DNA from: Phymorhynchus buccinoides
Lineage: Eukaryota; Mollusca; Gastropoda; Neogastropoda; Raphitomidae
DNA length: 64,000 nt
Reading direction: 5' to 3'
Assembly (NCBI GenBank): GCA_017654935.2
Contig: CM065690.1
Span: forward strand, 310,443 to 374,442
In this document: positions 22,891 to 34,094 of the stretch, piece after piece
Numbering within the stretch: position 1 is the first letter of the stretch
Layout: each line of letters opens with the position of its first letter
Translations under genes and position numbers: made by a program
Notes under the pieces: generated by a model
Databases searched by the model: none
Seen by the model: only the letters and a program-made list of their open reading frames with translations
What the model was told of the DNA's origin: nothing

Positions 22891-23610
22891 TTTAATGAAA
22901 ATGATGGAAAACAACAACATTAATTTTGATTGGATGAACATTCTCTTAATTATGATTGGTTGAAACTTAGGAAATAATTTGATTCTGGTTATAAAACTTT
23001 ATAACTAACGTTTAGGTAGACCTGCTTCTTAAAATACTAACGAGTCTGGATGAATAGTTAAATACCGTGATGATAATGGTGAATGATGGTGATGATATGA
23101 TGATAACAACAATGACAATGATGATAATGATGATGACAATGATGATAAAGATGACGATGATGATGACGAAATGAGTGATGACGATGATGATGGTGATGAC
23201 AATGATGATGACGATGATGATGATGATGATGATGGTGATGACAATGATGATGATGATGATGATGATGATAATGATGACGACGATGATGATGATGATGATG
23301 GTGGTGATGACAATGATGATGATGATGATGATGGTGATGACAATGATGAGATGATGATGATGGTGATGATGATGGAAATGATGACAATGATGATGAATGA
23401 TGATGATGGTGATGACAATGATGATGACGATGATGATGGTGATACAATGATGATGAAGATGACAATGATGATGACAATGATGATGATGATGACAATGATG
23501 ATGATGACAATGATGATGGTGATGATAGATAAGATGATGATCATGGTGATGATGATGATGATGATGATGATGATAATGATGATGGTGATGATGAATGACA
23601 ATGATCATGG
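22891..23610. repeat. AT-rich spacer followed by a (GAT)n array
   Basis: 22,891-23,060 is unremarkable intron. From about 23,065 to 23,610 there is an impure GAT/GAC trinucleotide array. It is cut at 23,611 by a transposon and resumes at 25,236. Confidence 0.9.
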
Positions 23611-23754
23611 CAGGTATGCATCTAGAAATTTCTAAACTGGGGGGCATTTCCCCCCTTGGTGTGGAAATTTGGGGGGATCTGGAAATAGTTAAGGGGGCGG
23701 GGGTAACACACACACACGCATGCACACACACACATCACACACACACACACAATC

Positions 23755-23885
23755 AATTTGTATCAATACCTGAAATTCCTCAATGGTTGCTCGTGATTGA
23801 TATGATGCATTCTTACCAACAGACATGCTTTGAACATCAACTCCTTGAAAATCTAGAAAATCCAGCAAGGAACTGTAGTTTGCTG
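23755..23885 (-). pseudogene. Internal segment of hAT/ZNF862-like protein
   Basis: Minus-strand translation reads SLLDFLDFQGVDVQSMSVGK then NASYQSRATIEEFQVLIQID. Stretches of this kind follow the zinc finger and the YWMAK motif in ZNF862-like hAT proteins. It continues directly from the last 64-bp repeat unit, so the array is an expansion inside this reading frame. The frame is lost into (CA)n below 23,755. Confidence 0.6.
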
Positions 23886-24440
23886 TTGCAATGTTGTCTT
23901 TTGCCATCCAGTACACACTGTGAATCCAGCAAGGAACTGTAGTTTGCTGTTGCAATGTTGTCTTTTGCCATCCAGTACACACTGTGAATCCAGCAAGGAA
24001 CTGTAGTTTACTGTTGCAATGTTGTCTTTTGCCATCCAGTACACACTGTGAATCCAGCAAGGAACTGTAGTTTGCTGTTGCAATGTTTTCTTTTGCCATC
24101 CAGTACACACTGTGAATCCAGCAAGGAACTGTAGTTTACTGTTGCAATGTTGTCTTTTGCCATCCAGTACACACTGTGAATCCAGCAAGGAACTGTAGTT
24201 TGCTGTTGCAATGTTGTCTTTTGCCATCCAGTACACACTGTGAATCCAGCAAGGAACTGTAGTTTACTGTTGCAATGTTTGTCTTTTGCCATCCAGTACA
24301 CACTGTGAATCCATCAAGGAACTGTAGTTTGCTGTTGCAATGGTTTCTTTTGCCATCCAGTACACACTGTGAATCCAGCAAGGAACTGTAGTTTGCTGTT
24401 GCAATGTTGTCTTTTGCCATTCAGTACACACTGTGAATCG
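23868..24440 (-). repeat. 64-bp array: intragenic expansion within the hAT-like coding region
   Basis: Nine copies. On the minus strand a unit codes HSVYWMAKDNIATANYSSLLD, the segment that joins the upstream part (...SLTRAI, 24,440) to the downstream part (FLDFQGVDVQ, 23,868). The length is 64 bp, so each copy shifts the frame and three different peptide readings alternate. Copies differ by a few substitutions (GCT/ACT, ATGTTG/ATGTTT). Confidence 0.88.
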
Positions 24441-24880
24441 CTCTTGTTAGCGAATCAGACTTTTTTTCAAAAGCCAGTTTTCCGTGATGCCTCAAACTCT
24501 TTTCTGAGTGAAACGTCTTGCACTGCGTCTTTGCGACTAGGTAGAACAACGTGTCGATCAAGGGATGTAGTGCGGAATGTTTTTGACAACCTGTGGTGAA
24601 CGTATTGTTCTTTTTGCTTTGTAAGCACCAGTCACAAAACATTGCTTTTGATTCGCTGTCAAATTCTAGCCAAGGTCTGCTTTTTTCCAACTTTCCATGA
24701 ACTCATGCTTTCGCTTTTTGAAAGGTGGTGGAGCGACACTACTAGCAATGGGATCGTCGGTGACATCACAGTCCTGATCCGATGCTTCGTCATTCGATGA
24801 ACTTTCCCTGTTGTCATCACTAACTGCTGATGAGGAACAACAAGGTTGTTGATCAATGTTGCACTCCACAGTCGCACTGT
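24421..24880 (-). pseudogene. N-terminal zinc-finger exon of a hAT/ZNF862-like transposase
   Basis: Minus-strand reading starts with an acidic, Ser-rich N-terminus (from about 24,869), continues PPPFKKRKHEFMESWKKADL, then after a one-base frame change gives RPWLEFDSESKAMFCDWCLQ followed by SKKNNTFTTGCQKH. The W-L-x-F/Y-D...M-F-C-x-x-C...NxFTTGC pattern is the TTF/BED-like zinc finger of hAT transposases and the ZNF862 family, which binds DNA in those proteins. The downstream half is AFEKKSDSLTRAIHSVYW. It is broken by a frameshift and by the 64-bp expansion. Upstream of 24,880 there is only promoter-less AT-rich sequence up to the TIR. Confidence 0.75.
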
Positions 24881-25235
24881 TTTTCTTTCTTTTTATAAGT
24901 CACAGTAAAATAATCCAGAAGCGATGCCATTTTTTTTGAGCGGGCTCGCTTACACTGCGCCCGGAAATAGTAAATGAAAGAGAAAGCCGTTGATTGGCTA
25001 TGCTATTTTTAAGACCCAATCAAAATGCTCGTTCTTTACTGTCGAAAGGAAATGCAGACTCGGTACAGCCCACGCAGCCACGCAATCTAGGCCTAGTGCC
25101 GAACAAGTTATTTTCAAACGATTTTTTCGTTTGCGGGATTTCACAAAATTTGGGGGGATTTTCCCGCAGCATATTTTAATTTTTGCGGGAACATCAACAA
25201 TTTTGCGGCAATGCCGCGCTCTAGATGCATCCCTG

Positions 25236-25435
25236 TCATCGGTGATGATGATGATGACAATGATGATGATTAATGATGATGATGATGACAATGATGAAGA
25301 TGATGATGGATGATGGTGACAATGATGATGATAAAAATGATGACGATGCGATGACGACGACGACGAATGATGATGATGATGATGTGATGGTTGGGATGAT
25401 GAATGAGATGATATGATGACAATGATAGATAAGGA
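25236..25435. repeat. (GAT)n array, right part
   Basis: Resumption of the trinucleotide array interrupted by hAT-like transposon 1. Confidence 0.92.
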
Positions 25436-26980
25436 TGTAGATGCTTTACCTCAGATGAGCCCAAAGCGCTTTACAATCAATTAATTTCATCAACATACAG
25501 TCAAAAAAACAGCATTCAAGAATGACACCAACCACCAACAACGCATATATACAAAGCAACTCTCTCTCTCTAACACACACACAGTGCACGCACGCACACA
25601 CACACACATTTATCGACACCAACTCGTTCATACCCCATTCAGTAAGCCACAGCAACCGAGCCGCACGGACTGACCACATACACCAACACACATGCACACA
25701 ACACCCTCACACACAACGTACGCACGCACACAGACAGACACACGCAACCGTGCAACACACAACCCAACAAAACCAAAACACACACAAGCACACATGTTAT
25801 GCACACATGCATGCTCACACACAACACACCACACACACACACACACAACACACACACTCACACACGCACACAAAACACAGCACAAACCTCTTATTCAATC
25901 TTCCCTCATGTGCACACAATGATAGACAACTGATCAAATATTTAGGGTGCAGCAGGAAAAAGATGGGTTTTAAGAGAGGTTTTGAATGAGGAGACTGAGT
26001 TGGAGTGTCGGAGAGGAGAAGGCAGAGAATTCCAAAGAGATGGTGCTTGACAAGAAAAAGAACGTTGGCCAGCAGATTTGAGACGGATGGAGGGAATGGA
26101 AAGGAGACGAGAATCAGAAGACGAACGTAGTTGGCGAGCTGGGACATAGAGATGAAGAAGATCAGAGAGATACTGGGGAGCTTGATCATTCAGTGACTTG
26201 AAGACAAGGAGGAGAATTTTGTAGTCAATGCGTGATTGAACTGGGAGCCAATGTAGGGAACGAAGAACCGGAGTGATATGATCGTACCTAGGGGAGTGAG
26301 AAATGAGACGAGCAGCATTATTCTGGACCCGTTGGAGCTTAGAGATGAGAGTTGATGGACAGCCAGCAAGAAGTGAGTTCACAGTAGTCAAGGCGAGACA
26401 GGACAAAAGCACATACTAGAGTCTTCAGGGCATCTTGAGAGAGGAAACGGCGGATTGAACTAATTATTCGAAGTTCTAGATAGCAAGACTTGCAAACATT
26501 GGAAACGTTAAACATGCTGTTTGAAAGAAAGGGTTTGGTCCAAAGTAACACCTAGATTGCGGACGGATGCCGATAGCTTGATCTCAGTGCCATCAATGTC
26601 TCGACAGAACCTGGAAGAACCTGAGTTTTAATTGTGTGGTTAGAGGCTACAAGAATCATCTCTGTCTTTACAGCATTCAGTTGCTGTTTGTTGTAAAACA
26701 TCCATGTTTTAACAGCAGAGATGCACAACTTAGAAGAAAAAATCATTTGATCTAACTGACTCAGGTGGGCAGAAATGTACAGTTGATTGTCATCAGAAAC
26801 GCTATGATGAAGAATATATTGCTGGTTGATGATGGCGGAGAGAGGTTGGGTATAAAGAACAAAAAGGATAGGGCCTAAGACTGAACCTTGGGGCACACCG
26901 AACTGAAGACCTTTTGAAAGAGATGAAGAACCATTGACAACAACTGTCTGTGTGCGATCAGAGAGGTCGGAAGAAAACCA
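25436..26980 (-). mobile_element. L2/CR1-type LINE, 3' half (reverse transcriptase C-terminus)
   Basis: The minus strand encodes RT pieces in order: PQGSVLGPILFVLYTQPLS (26,840-26,896) with the degenerate catalytic box VSDDNQLY about 30 residues later, then SSIRRFLSQDALKTLVCAFV and LSRLDYCELTSCWLS, then LQRVQNNAARLI and LHWLPVQSRIDYKILLLVFK, ending SLWNSLPSPLRHS and SFKTSLKTHLF at about 25,950. The last two are signatures of L2/CR1 RT C-termini. Frameshifts at about 26,395 and 26,550 break the ORF. The 3' UTR (25,436-25,940) holds AGCGCTTTACAATC and (CA)n tracts. Its 5' part continues beyond an insertion at 27,936. Confidence 0.85.
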
Positions 26981-27935
26981 GGGGAGTAATTCATAGCGGC
27001 TACGTTGACTACGTCAGACGTTTGACGCGACGTCTGAACTATCCACGTCTGAACTATCTGAGCAGTGTAGTCGCGATTCACAGGTCAGACGTCAGCTTTA
27101 GACTTCATACATCGGAACTACTTCGGAATTCCCCGATAATGCTAACATGTGCGCATGCTCTATACTTTCTTCCCGCGCGACGCAGAGGAAAACAACCGTA
27201 CGCGAGGCAGAGATGCTAGGCCTAGCCTATGTGATAGAGCAGTGTGTGAGTGTGTGTGTGTTGGAAAGGAATGTAGGCCCTAGCTAGCTTTGCCTAGGCC
27301 TAGCAGTAGGCTTATAAGATATAGTTAGTATTGTTTCCACACTCTCTGTCTTGAGTTTCAGTTTCGTGTATCAAATTTAGGATGTGGCTAAAATAAATTA
27401 AATAACAAATTTGTGTAGGGTGTGTGAGTGATAATAGACTAGTAGTGGAACTGAATTATGTCGAGCCTAACAGAATAAAAAGTTCAAATGACCTCTCTCT
27501 CTCACACACATGCGGCGCATGCACACACACCCGACACACCACCACGCACACAGCCAACACCTCGAGGCATGCTCGTCCGCCATGAAGCATTCTCATTTTG
27601 GTGCACGCTTTCAACGTAGGCCTACTGACGGCTTGGTTTGCACGAGTTTTTTCTATCGCAGATATGTACTTTAATGCCAACATACACACCCATTTTAGCA
27701 ATAAACTGAATAAATCACCGCCTTTGCATCTCCCAATCTCGACCGTAGTTCAGACGTACAGCTCCTAGTCTGCCGAATTCGCTTGACTAAATTTCAGCCC
27801 TTTTAGTCGCTACCGTCACGCCGAAGGTTTTAGGTCATCCAGGCCCCATGAATTGCAACTTTCCTGGAAAGTGCAGACGTTTGCCGCATTACGTTGACTA
27901 CGCGGTAATGTAACGCCCCATGAATAGGACCCCAA
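26981..27935. mobile_element. Insertion within the L2 LINE
   Basis: About 955 bp of unrelated sequence separates two parts of the LINE. Near both edges occurs TACGTTGACTACG in direct orientation, and the outer ends share ATTCAT with a following GCG on opposite strands (attcatagcggc; reverse complement attcatggggcg), suggesting short, imperfect terminal inverted repeats. No transposase is visible. The element is probably a non-autonomous DNA transposon. Confidence 0.5.
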
Positions 27936-28615
27936 GGCAAGACAGCCCATATGACCAAAGGAGTTTGAAGTCTAGAAATGTGGGATGGAGTGGTCGATAA
28001 GTGGTCTTGGATAGAAAAGATCGTTTACCTGAAGATGGGTCAACAGCTGTTTAAGAACCCCTTTTCCGTGAGCTTAGAAAGGAATGAAAGATTTAGAGAC
28101 AGGCGATAATTCTTTTAGATTTTCAGGATCGAGACTAGGCTTCTTTAAGAAGGGTTTGACAACTTGCAGATTTGAAATGAGTTTGAGAAAGCGCCTGAAC
28201 ATAGAGATTCAGTGATATGGATGTAAAGTAAGGAATGAGATCATCGAGACACTGGGGAGAGAGAGATTCAAGTAGAGGGTCTAGTTCACAGGTTTGTCTG
28301 AGTTCGGGTCAAAATCTCTTACCTCATCATTGAAACAGAACGTAAACTCAGACCACATACTGCCAGAAAAGGAGGGATCAGGGACGAGTCAGTTGATGGT
28401 GGAGTACAGATTGAGAATCAATATTGTGGCGATGGTGGCTATCTTGCTGTAAGAAATCAGAGAAATGTTGAGGAGTTCAGACACAGGGATAGATAAGGTA
28501 TAGTTTGGTCTTGGTTTACCAAGGAGGGAGTTTGGCCAAAACTAAACAACTGACCGTGAAGTGTACCAGTGAGATTTGGGCATTCAAACAGAGCATTTGG
28601 CCCTTATCGATAATG
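27936..28615 (-). mobile_element. L2/CR1-type LINE, upstream RT part, degenerate
   Basis: Continues the antisense LINE texture (agaaatgtgggatggagtgg, ggagagagagattcaagt) after the insertion. Translation is interrupted by many frameshifts; the assignment rests mainly on continuity with 25,436-26,980. Confidence 0.55.
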
Positions 28616-28700
28616 TCAGACAATGATGATGATAGTGATGATGATAATGATGAGATGATGATGATGATGTGATGATGATGGTGATGATGATGATGTACAC
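28616..28700. repeat. Short (GAT)n tract
   Basis: About 80 bp of GAT/GTGAT repeats next to the COPB1 exon donor. Confidence 0.85.
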
Positions 28701-28790
28701 CTTATCAGACAGTCCTGACTTTCCCAGGTGCATGATGGTAGCCATACTCAGCAATGGCTTTTCTCTTCTGCCACAAACACTTGACAACGA
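28701..28790 (-). CDS. COPB1: COPB1 exon, frameshifted (FVAE...SMATIMHLGKSGLSDK)
   Basis: The minus strand codes PLLSMATIMHLGKSGLSDK up to the donor GTGTAC at 28,701; human beta-COP has LLMATILHLGKSSLPKK, immediately before PITDDDVDR, which here starts the next exon at 21,858. Just upstream the residues FVAE are found in another frame, where human has NSFVAEAML, so one or two indels at about 28,755-28,778 break the frame. The exon start could not be placed, because sequence above about 28,790 degrades into noisy repeats. The break is more likely a consensus error than a real mutation. Confidence 0.8.
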
Positions 28791-29420
28791 TTCCATCGAA
28801 AGATCCACCCCTCATTCATTAATACAGACTTTCATATATTATACAGACTTCTGCAACAATGCATGAGAGGACTGACAAGACAGAGTCATTAGTCCAACTT
28901 TGTCGCCTATCTAACAAGACAGATCATTAGTCACTTTGTACCCCTGTCTAAACAAGACAGATCATTTCAACACAAATGACTGGTCAACTTTTGTAACCTA
29001 TCTAACAAGACAGATCATTCAACAGAGAACACACATGAAGGTCAACTTTGTAGCCCTATCTAACCAGACAGATCATTCAACAGAAACACACAAATGACTG
29101 GTCAACTGTTTGTAACCCTATCTAACAATACAGAATCATTCAACAAACACACATGACTGGTCACTTTGTAAACCCTAATCTAACACGACAGATCATGCAA
29201 CAGAAACGACACATGAATGGTCAACCCTTTGTAACCTATCTACAGACAGATCATTCAACAGAAACACACATGACTGGTGCCTTTGTACCTCTCTAACAAG
29301 ACAGATCATCTCACCAAAACACACATGACTTGGTCCACTTTGTAACCCTATCCAGCAAAGCATTGCCTAAAAAAAAGCGCTGTTAATATATATAAATGTA
29401 CAAAATTACACATCACTACC
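28791..29420. repeat. Noisy 55-60-bp tandem array
   Basis: About eight copies of a unit containing acaagacagatcattcaaca and acacatgactggtcaacttt plus gtaaccctatcta. Copies differ by many single-base insertions and deletions. This is the start of the low-quality stretch that runs to the gap. 29,350-29,420 is AT-rich and unassigned. Confidence 0.85.
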
Positions 29421-30465
29421 TAGTTCACAACGATGTTAGGGACACTGTACTTCAGCGACCAATTGACAGAGAACATGTATGTTGACATCATATCAATACA
29501 CCTGTACTTCAGGCCCAACCAATTACAGAGAACCTGTATGGTTGACATCATATCAATACATCACTGTACTTCAGGACAACCAATGACAGGAACATGTATG
29601 TTTGACATCATATCAATACTCACTGTAGCTTCAGGCCACAATGACAGAGAACATGTATGTTGACATCATATCAAACATCACTGACTTCAGGCCAACCAAT
29701 GACATGAACCTGTTATCTTGATATCATATAAAACATCACTGTACTTCGCAACCAATACAGTGAACATGTATGTTTGATCTATAATATCAGTACATCACTG
29801 CTTCAGGCCAACCTAATGACAAACATGTATGTTGATATCATATCAATACATCACTTACTTCAGGCAAACAATGACAGTAACATGTATGTTTGACTGCATA
29901 TCATACATCCTGTACTTCGGCCAACCGTGACAGTGAACTGTTGTTTATATATCAAATACTCACTGTACTTCAGGCCAACCATGACAGAGAAACATGTATG
30001 TTGACATCATATCAATACATCACTGTATTCAGGCCACCAATGACAGAGAACATGTATGTTGAACATCTACATACCTCACTGTACTTCAGGCCAACCAATG
30101 ACAAGAGAACAGTATGTTGACATCATATCATACATCCTGTACTTCAGCCAACCCATGACATGAACATGTCTGTTTGATATCATATCAATACTCACTGTAC
30201 TTCAGGCAAACCATGACAAGTGAACATGTATGTTGACATCATCAATCATCACTGTACTTCAGGCAACCATGACAAGAGAACATGTTCTGTTGATATCGTA
30301 TCAAATACATCACTGTACTCAGGCCAAACATGACGGTGACATTATGTTGACATCATATCAATACATCACTGCTTCAGGGCCAACCATACAGAGACATGTA
30401 TGTTGACATCATATCCATACATCACTGTACTTCAGGCCAACCATGACAGAGAACATGTATGTCAG
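29421..30465. repeat. Noisy 60-bp tandem array
   Basis: About 17 degraded copies of a unit with acttcaggccaaccaatgac, agagaacatgtatgttgaca and tcatatcaatacatcactgt. The minus strand of the unit reads GGCCTGAAGTAC, which may echo a COPB1 exon edge (human IALRY), but this is not secure. Further copies follow at 31,190-31,390. Confidence 0.88.
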
Positions 30466-31188
30466 GGCTGTCCTACCTAAAATCAGACTTTCCTGAACAT
30501 TACTTCTGAATTTCTGTTCCGTTGATGACTTTGGGATGACGGAAAAAATCCAGATATGAGCCTGTGCTCATCACTTCTTTTTCTTTTTTTGCGATTTTCA
30601 GCATTTCCTTTGTGTCTATGGCCTTCAACGTGTGGTTTTTATGTCATCATCTTCCCCCCAGTTCCAATTCCAAAATTCGCGTCCACACAGTGCAAATCGA
30701 ACCCGGTGTTGATCTTTTCCAGGCCAATGAAAGGATATGCCTCTGTATATCGTTCCACATAACATTGTTATCGTCTTTTTTTCACGGTTAACAAGCTCCA
30801 AAATCACTGGCTTGTTTAGCCTCACTACCTGTCCTGTTTCGACATCTTGTATCCCGCTCTGATACATCAAATTTAACGAGTGCGCATGTCGCTGAAGCAC
30901 TAACATTGTACTTCGCAATGTTCGGTCGAGAACTTCGGTACTTTCCGTCTGTAACTCGGGAATATCCAACAAGGGAAGTAAATCTTAGTAGTGCTTTGTA
31001 GCCTAGTTCTCGAAGCGAAGATGGAAGCGTCTTGCCGTAAAAGCGTATTGTGTCGGCTGCTACGAGTTTTTTTAATTTTCCGGGCGCGAAACAAATGTCC
31101 TTATTTTTCCTGAACATTGTTTTTTTTTTTTTTTTATTTTCGGAAACACAATACGGAATTCCGGGACGTTAGCATCGTCTGGTGTTGC
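30466..31188. mobile_element. Insertion with a minus-strand ORF inside the 60-bp array
   Basis: About 720 bp of non-repeat sequence splits the array. Its left edge reads CAGGGCTGTCC, and its right edge, reverse-complemented, reads CAGACGATGCTAACGTCCC, so a hAT-like CAG start is possible but the two ends are not clearly matching inverted repeats. It contains an A/T homopolymer of 18 at about 31,118. Confidence 0.5.
30625..31117 (-). pseudogene. Unrecognised coding-like fragment, one frameshift
   Basis: Starting MFRKNKDICFAPGKLKKLVA at 31,117, the minus strand is open through YGKTLPSSLRELGYKALLRF; after a frame change at about 30,965 it continues LLDIPELQTESTEVLDRTL and MLVLQRHAHSLNLMYQSGIQ, to about 30,625. 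That is about 160 residues with ordinary amino-acid usage, unlike the repeats around it. No family was recognised. It may be the N-terminal part of a transposon protein; the position inside a TIR-like insert supports that only weakly. Confidence 0.4.
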
Positions 31189-31898
31189 ATCATATCATAC
31201 ATCCCTGTACTTCAGGCAACCAATGAAAGAAAACATGTATGTTGATATCATATAATACATCTATAATTCTATAACCTCACAAGTACAGTAGGATTGAGAG
31301 AGAACATGTATGTTGATATCATATAAATCATCATGTAATATCATATAAACCCATAAGGTAAAGTATAGATTGGAGAGAACAGAATGTTGGATATCATATA
31401 TCTATAATTAGGATCATCATATTTATATCATATAAACCTCCAGGCAAAGCAGAGATGGAGAGAACGGTAATTTGCTGACAGATAAGGCCAGCAAAGTTGT
31501 TTGGGTTGAAACTACAAACATCCATCCTGATTCCCACTCTATCCCATCTACAGTCTACAGTTTTTTGATTACACCAAGTACCTGCGCTTCCTTCACCTCT
31601 ATCCACCATCTCAGTTGTCTGATTCCACCAAGGACCTAGCTCCTCCTTCACTCTTCCACATCTACGTCTACAGTTGTCTGATTCCACAAGGACCTAGCTC
31701 CTTCCTTCCACTTCTATCCACCATCTAACAGTCTACGTTGTCTGCTTCCACCAGGTACCTAGCTCCTTCCTTTCACTCTATCCACCATCTACAGTCTACA
31801 GTTGTCTGATTCACCAAGACCCTAGCTCTTCCTTCACTCTATCCACCATCTACAGTCCTACCAGTTGTCTGATCCACAAGACCTAGCTCCTTCCTTCA
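31189..31898. repeat. Noisy arrays up to the contig end
   Basis: 31,190-31,440 is a degraded continuation of the 60-bp family with extra ATCATATAA words. 31,490-31,898 is another 60-bp array (ctacagttgtctgattccac, caaggacctagctccttcct, tcactctatccaccat), about seven copies full of single-base indels. The gap begins inside this array. Confidence 0.85.
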
Positions 31899-32398
31899 NN
31901 NNNNNNNNNNNNNNNNNNNNNNNNNNNNNNNNNNNNNNNNNNNNNNNNNNNNNNNNNNNNNNNNNNNNNNNNNNNNNNNNNNNNNNNNNNNNNNNNNNNN
32001 NNNNNNNNNNNNNNNNNNNNNNNNNNNNNNNNNNNNNNNNNNNNNNNNNNNNNNNNNNNNNNNNNNNNNNNNNNNNNNNNNNNNNNNNNNNNNNNNNNNN
32101 NNNNNNNNNNNNNNNNNNNNNNNNNNNNNNNNNNNNNNNNNNNNNNNNNNNNNNNNNNNNNNNNNNNNNNNNNNNNNNNNNNNNNNNNNNNNNNNNNNNN
32201 NNNNNNNNNNNNNNNNNNNNNNNNNNNNNNNNNNNNNNNNNNNNNNNNNNNNNNNNNNNNNNNNNNNNNNNNNNNNNNNNNNNNNNNNNNNNNNNNNNNN
32301 NNNNNNNNNNNNNNNNNNNNNNNNNNNNNNNNNNNNNNNNNNNNNNNNNNNNNNNNNNNNNNNNNNNNNNNNNNNNNNNNNNNNNNNNNNNNNNNNNN
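31899..32398. other. Assembly gap of exactly 500 N
   Basis: The round length indicates a placeholder inserted by a scaffolding program, not a measured distance. COPB1 halves on either side are in opposite orientation. Confidence 0.99.
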
Positions 32399-33355
32399 CA
32401 GTTCTAGGTTTTTGGAATAACAATATTTGTTAGTATATCTAATTGGTTGATTGGAAACTTTTTAATTAATGTTTGAGGTGCAAAACCATTGATTATTCAA
32501 AACATCATACAGCTTTGTTGTATAAAGTTTGGTCCTGTAGAGGTACGAATTGTATTGTGTATAGGAGGACTGCTTTAAGGGCTCGCTTATGAACAAGAGA
32601 GAGAGAGCGACTGTCAGGCTGATTAGCGGAGTTGTGCTAATCATTTTATGAGGCGGGAATGTTACGCTTGGGTTTTTCATGGCATCCAGAAGTTACTGCG
32701 GCACGGATCGAGATCAAAGGATTAGGCCGAGTGGTAATTAAGGCGAGAAAGTGTAAATTAGGCGAAGTGAAGGCGCACCCTCCAAATGGGGTGGCTATAC
32801 ACTAGAATGGGCTAATACTTTCGTATATTTACCGTACGTACCTTTAAGACTATCTTTTCTTTTAGACACTGATTTTACCGTACGTACTTAAGAGAGATCT
32901 TTTTCTTTTATTTAGAACTGAGTGTTTGAATAGAAAAATAGATCTTATTCCTGCATGGTTGCAAAAGATAATCCCTCAAGGAAAAAGGAATGAGTTGTGG
33001 ATCGAGTTCATTATTGCATCATAGCACAGAGTCACCACATGTGAAATAGAGTTTTCCTGATGTTGAAAAGAATCCCTCAAGGGAAGAGGAAATGAATTGT
33101 GGATGAGTTCAATTATTGCACATAGCACAGAGTCCACCAAGTGAATTAGATGTTCATTCTCTGAGGTTTGAAAAGGAATCCCTCAAGGAAAAGGAATGAA
33201 TTGTGGATGATTCAATATCAATGTCAAGCATTAATATATGAAAGGTTTAACATGAAATTAGGTATCAGTAATTCAATATCCTCTATGCACTTAGCTTAGA
33301 AAAAAAAACCACATAGCTTATTTTACGACAGCAGTGCAAAGTTGGAAAAAGTGTA
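32399..33355. other. Unassigned sequence with a short noisy tandem repeat
   Basis: No gene seen. 32,960-33,215 holds about three degraded copies of a 105-bp unit (aatccctcaagga, aatgaattgtggatgagttc, atagcacagagtc). The remainder is AT-rich with no recognised element. Confidence 0.6.
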
Positions 33356-33800
33356 GTTGATACAATAAAATCACGTACTCAGGTCAAAGGTCAAGGTCCA
33401 CAAGGGCATACTGAGGGGCACATCAGTGTCATTAAAATAGTACGCACACAAGTTTGAAGTGATCCTAATGACATGGTTCTTAAATCATTGGCCAGAAAAA
33501 GGACAACAGACTCACAAAGATCGTTAGATATCGCCTCTACCGCAGAGTGGCTGGGGCTAATAATACTAAAATAGATAAAGTTCACATAGTTTGAATCATT
33601 TCACGCAAATTATACTATTTTCCTTAGCAACAAAGCATTATATACCGAAAATAATTACTGGTAAGGTAAGTGCATGTTTTTACAGTTCTCAGAGTCCTTT
33701 GGCGGACATTTTGAATATTAAACCTTTTTTCATAACTCAAAATGCCAACATTTACAACTTGGCTCCAACGGATTTTTATTCAGCACCCTCAAATAATTTA
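33356..33800. mobile_element. Dispersed repeat with GGTCAAAGGTCAAGG motif
   Basis: Contains aggtcaaaggtcaaggtcc near its start and acaagtttgaagtgatcc later, wording shared with the insert at 4,872-5,511 (ccttgaccttg; atctgaagcgc). This looks like a diverged member of the same dispersed family. No coding domain. Confidence 0.4.
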
Positions 33801-34094
33801 TGATCGACATAAAAAACCTAATATATATCAAAACAAGTCAATCAAATTTAATTTCACCTGGACTATTAGCAAAGACTAATGGCTTTTTCATTTACTGAAA
33901 CTAATTCGTGATTATATTTGAAAAACTGAGTACAAAATTATTTGATGGCTTGAAATAAAGCCGTATTGAAAAAATTCTGAAGCAATTTGACTTAAATGAC
34001 CCAACAAATCGATTTTTTGCTTCTCTGTGAAGTGACTGTCTTTTTCGAATTACATCTGTATTGCATGCGGGCGTCGATATAATAATATTGCACT
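33801..34094. other. AT-rich sequence, nothing recognised
   Basis: About 290 bp of AT-rich DNA with no repeat or coding signal that could be identified. Confidence 0.5.

Larger units (their letters stand above)
23611..25235. mobile_element. hAT-like transposon 1 (1.6 kb) inserted in (GAT)n
   Basis: Termini CAGGTATGCATCTAGA (23,611) and, inverted, CAGGGATGCATCTAGA (ending 25,235) agree at 15 of 16 positions. The left subterminal region has the palindrome-like GGGGGGCATTTCCCCCC; the right has GCGGGATTT/CCCGC words. The (GAT)n array is interrupted precisely. Flanking 8-mers (gatcatgg, tcatcggt) are not identical, so an 8-bp duplication is not demonstrated. It encodes minus-strand pieces of a zinc-finger protein of the ZNF862/hAT type and lacks a catalytic domain, so it is non-autonomous as seen here. 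Confidence 0.82.
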
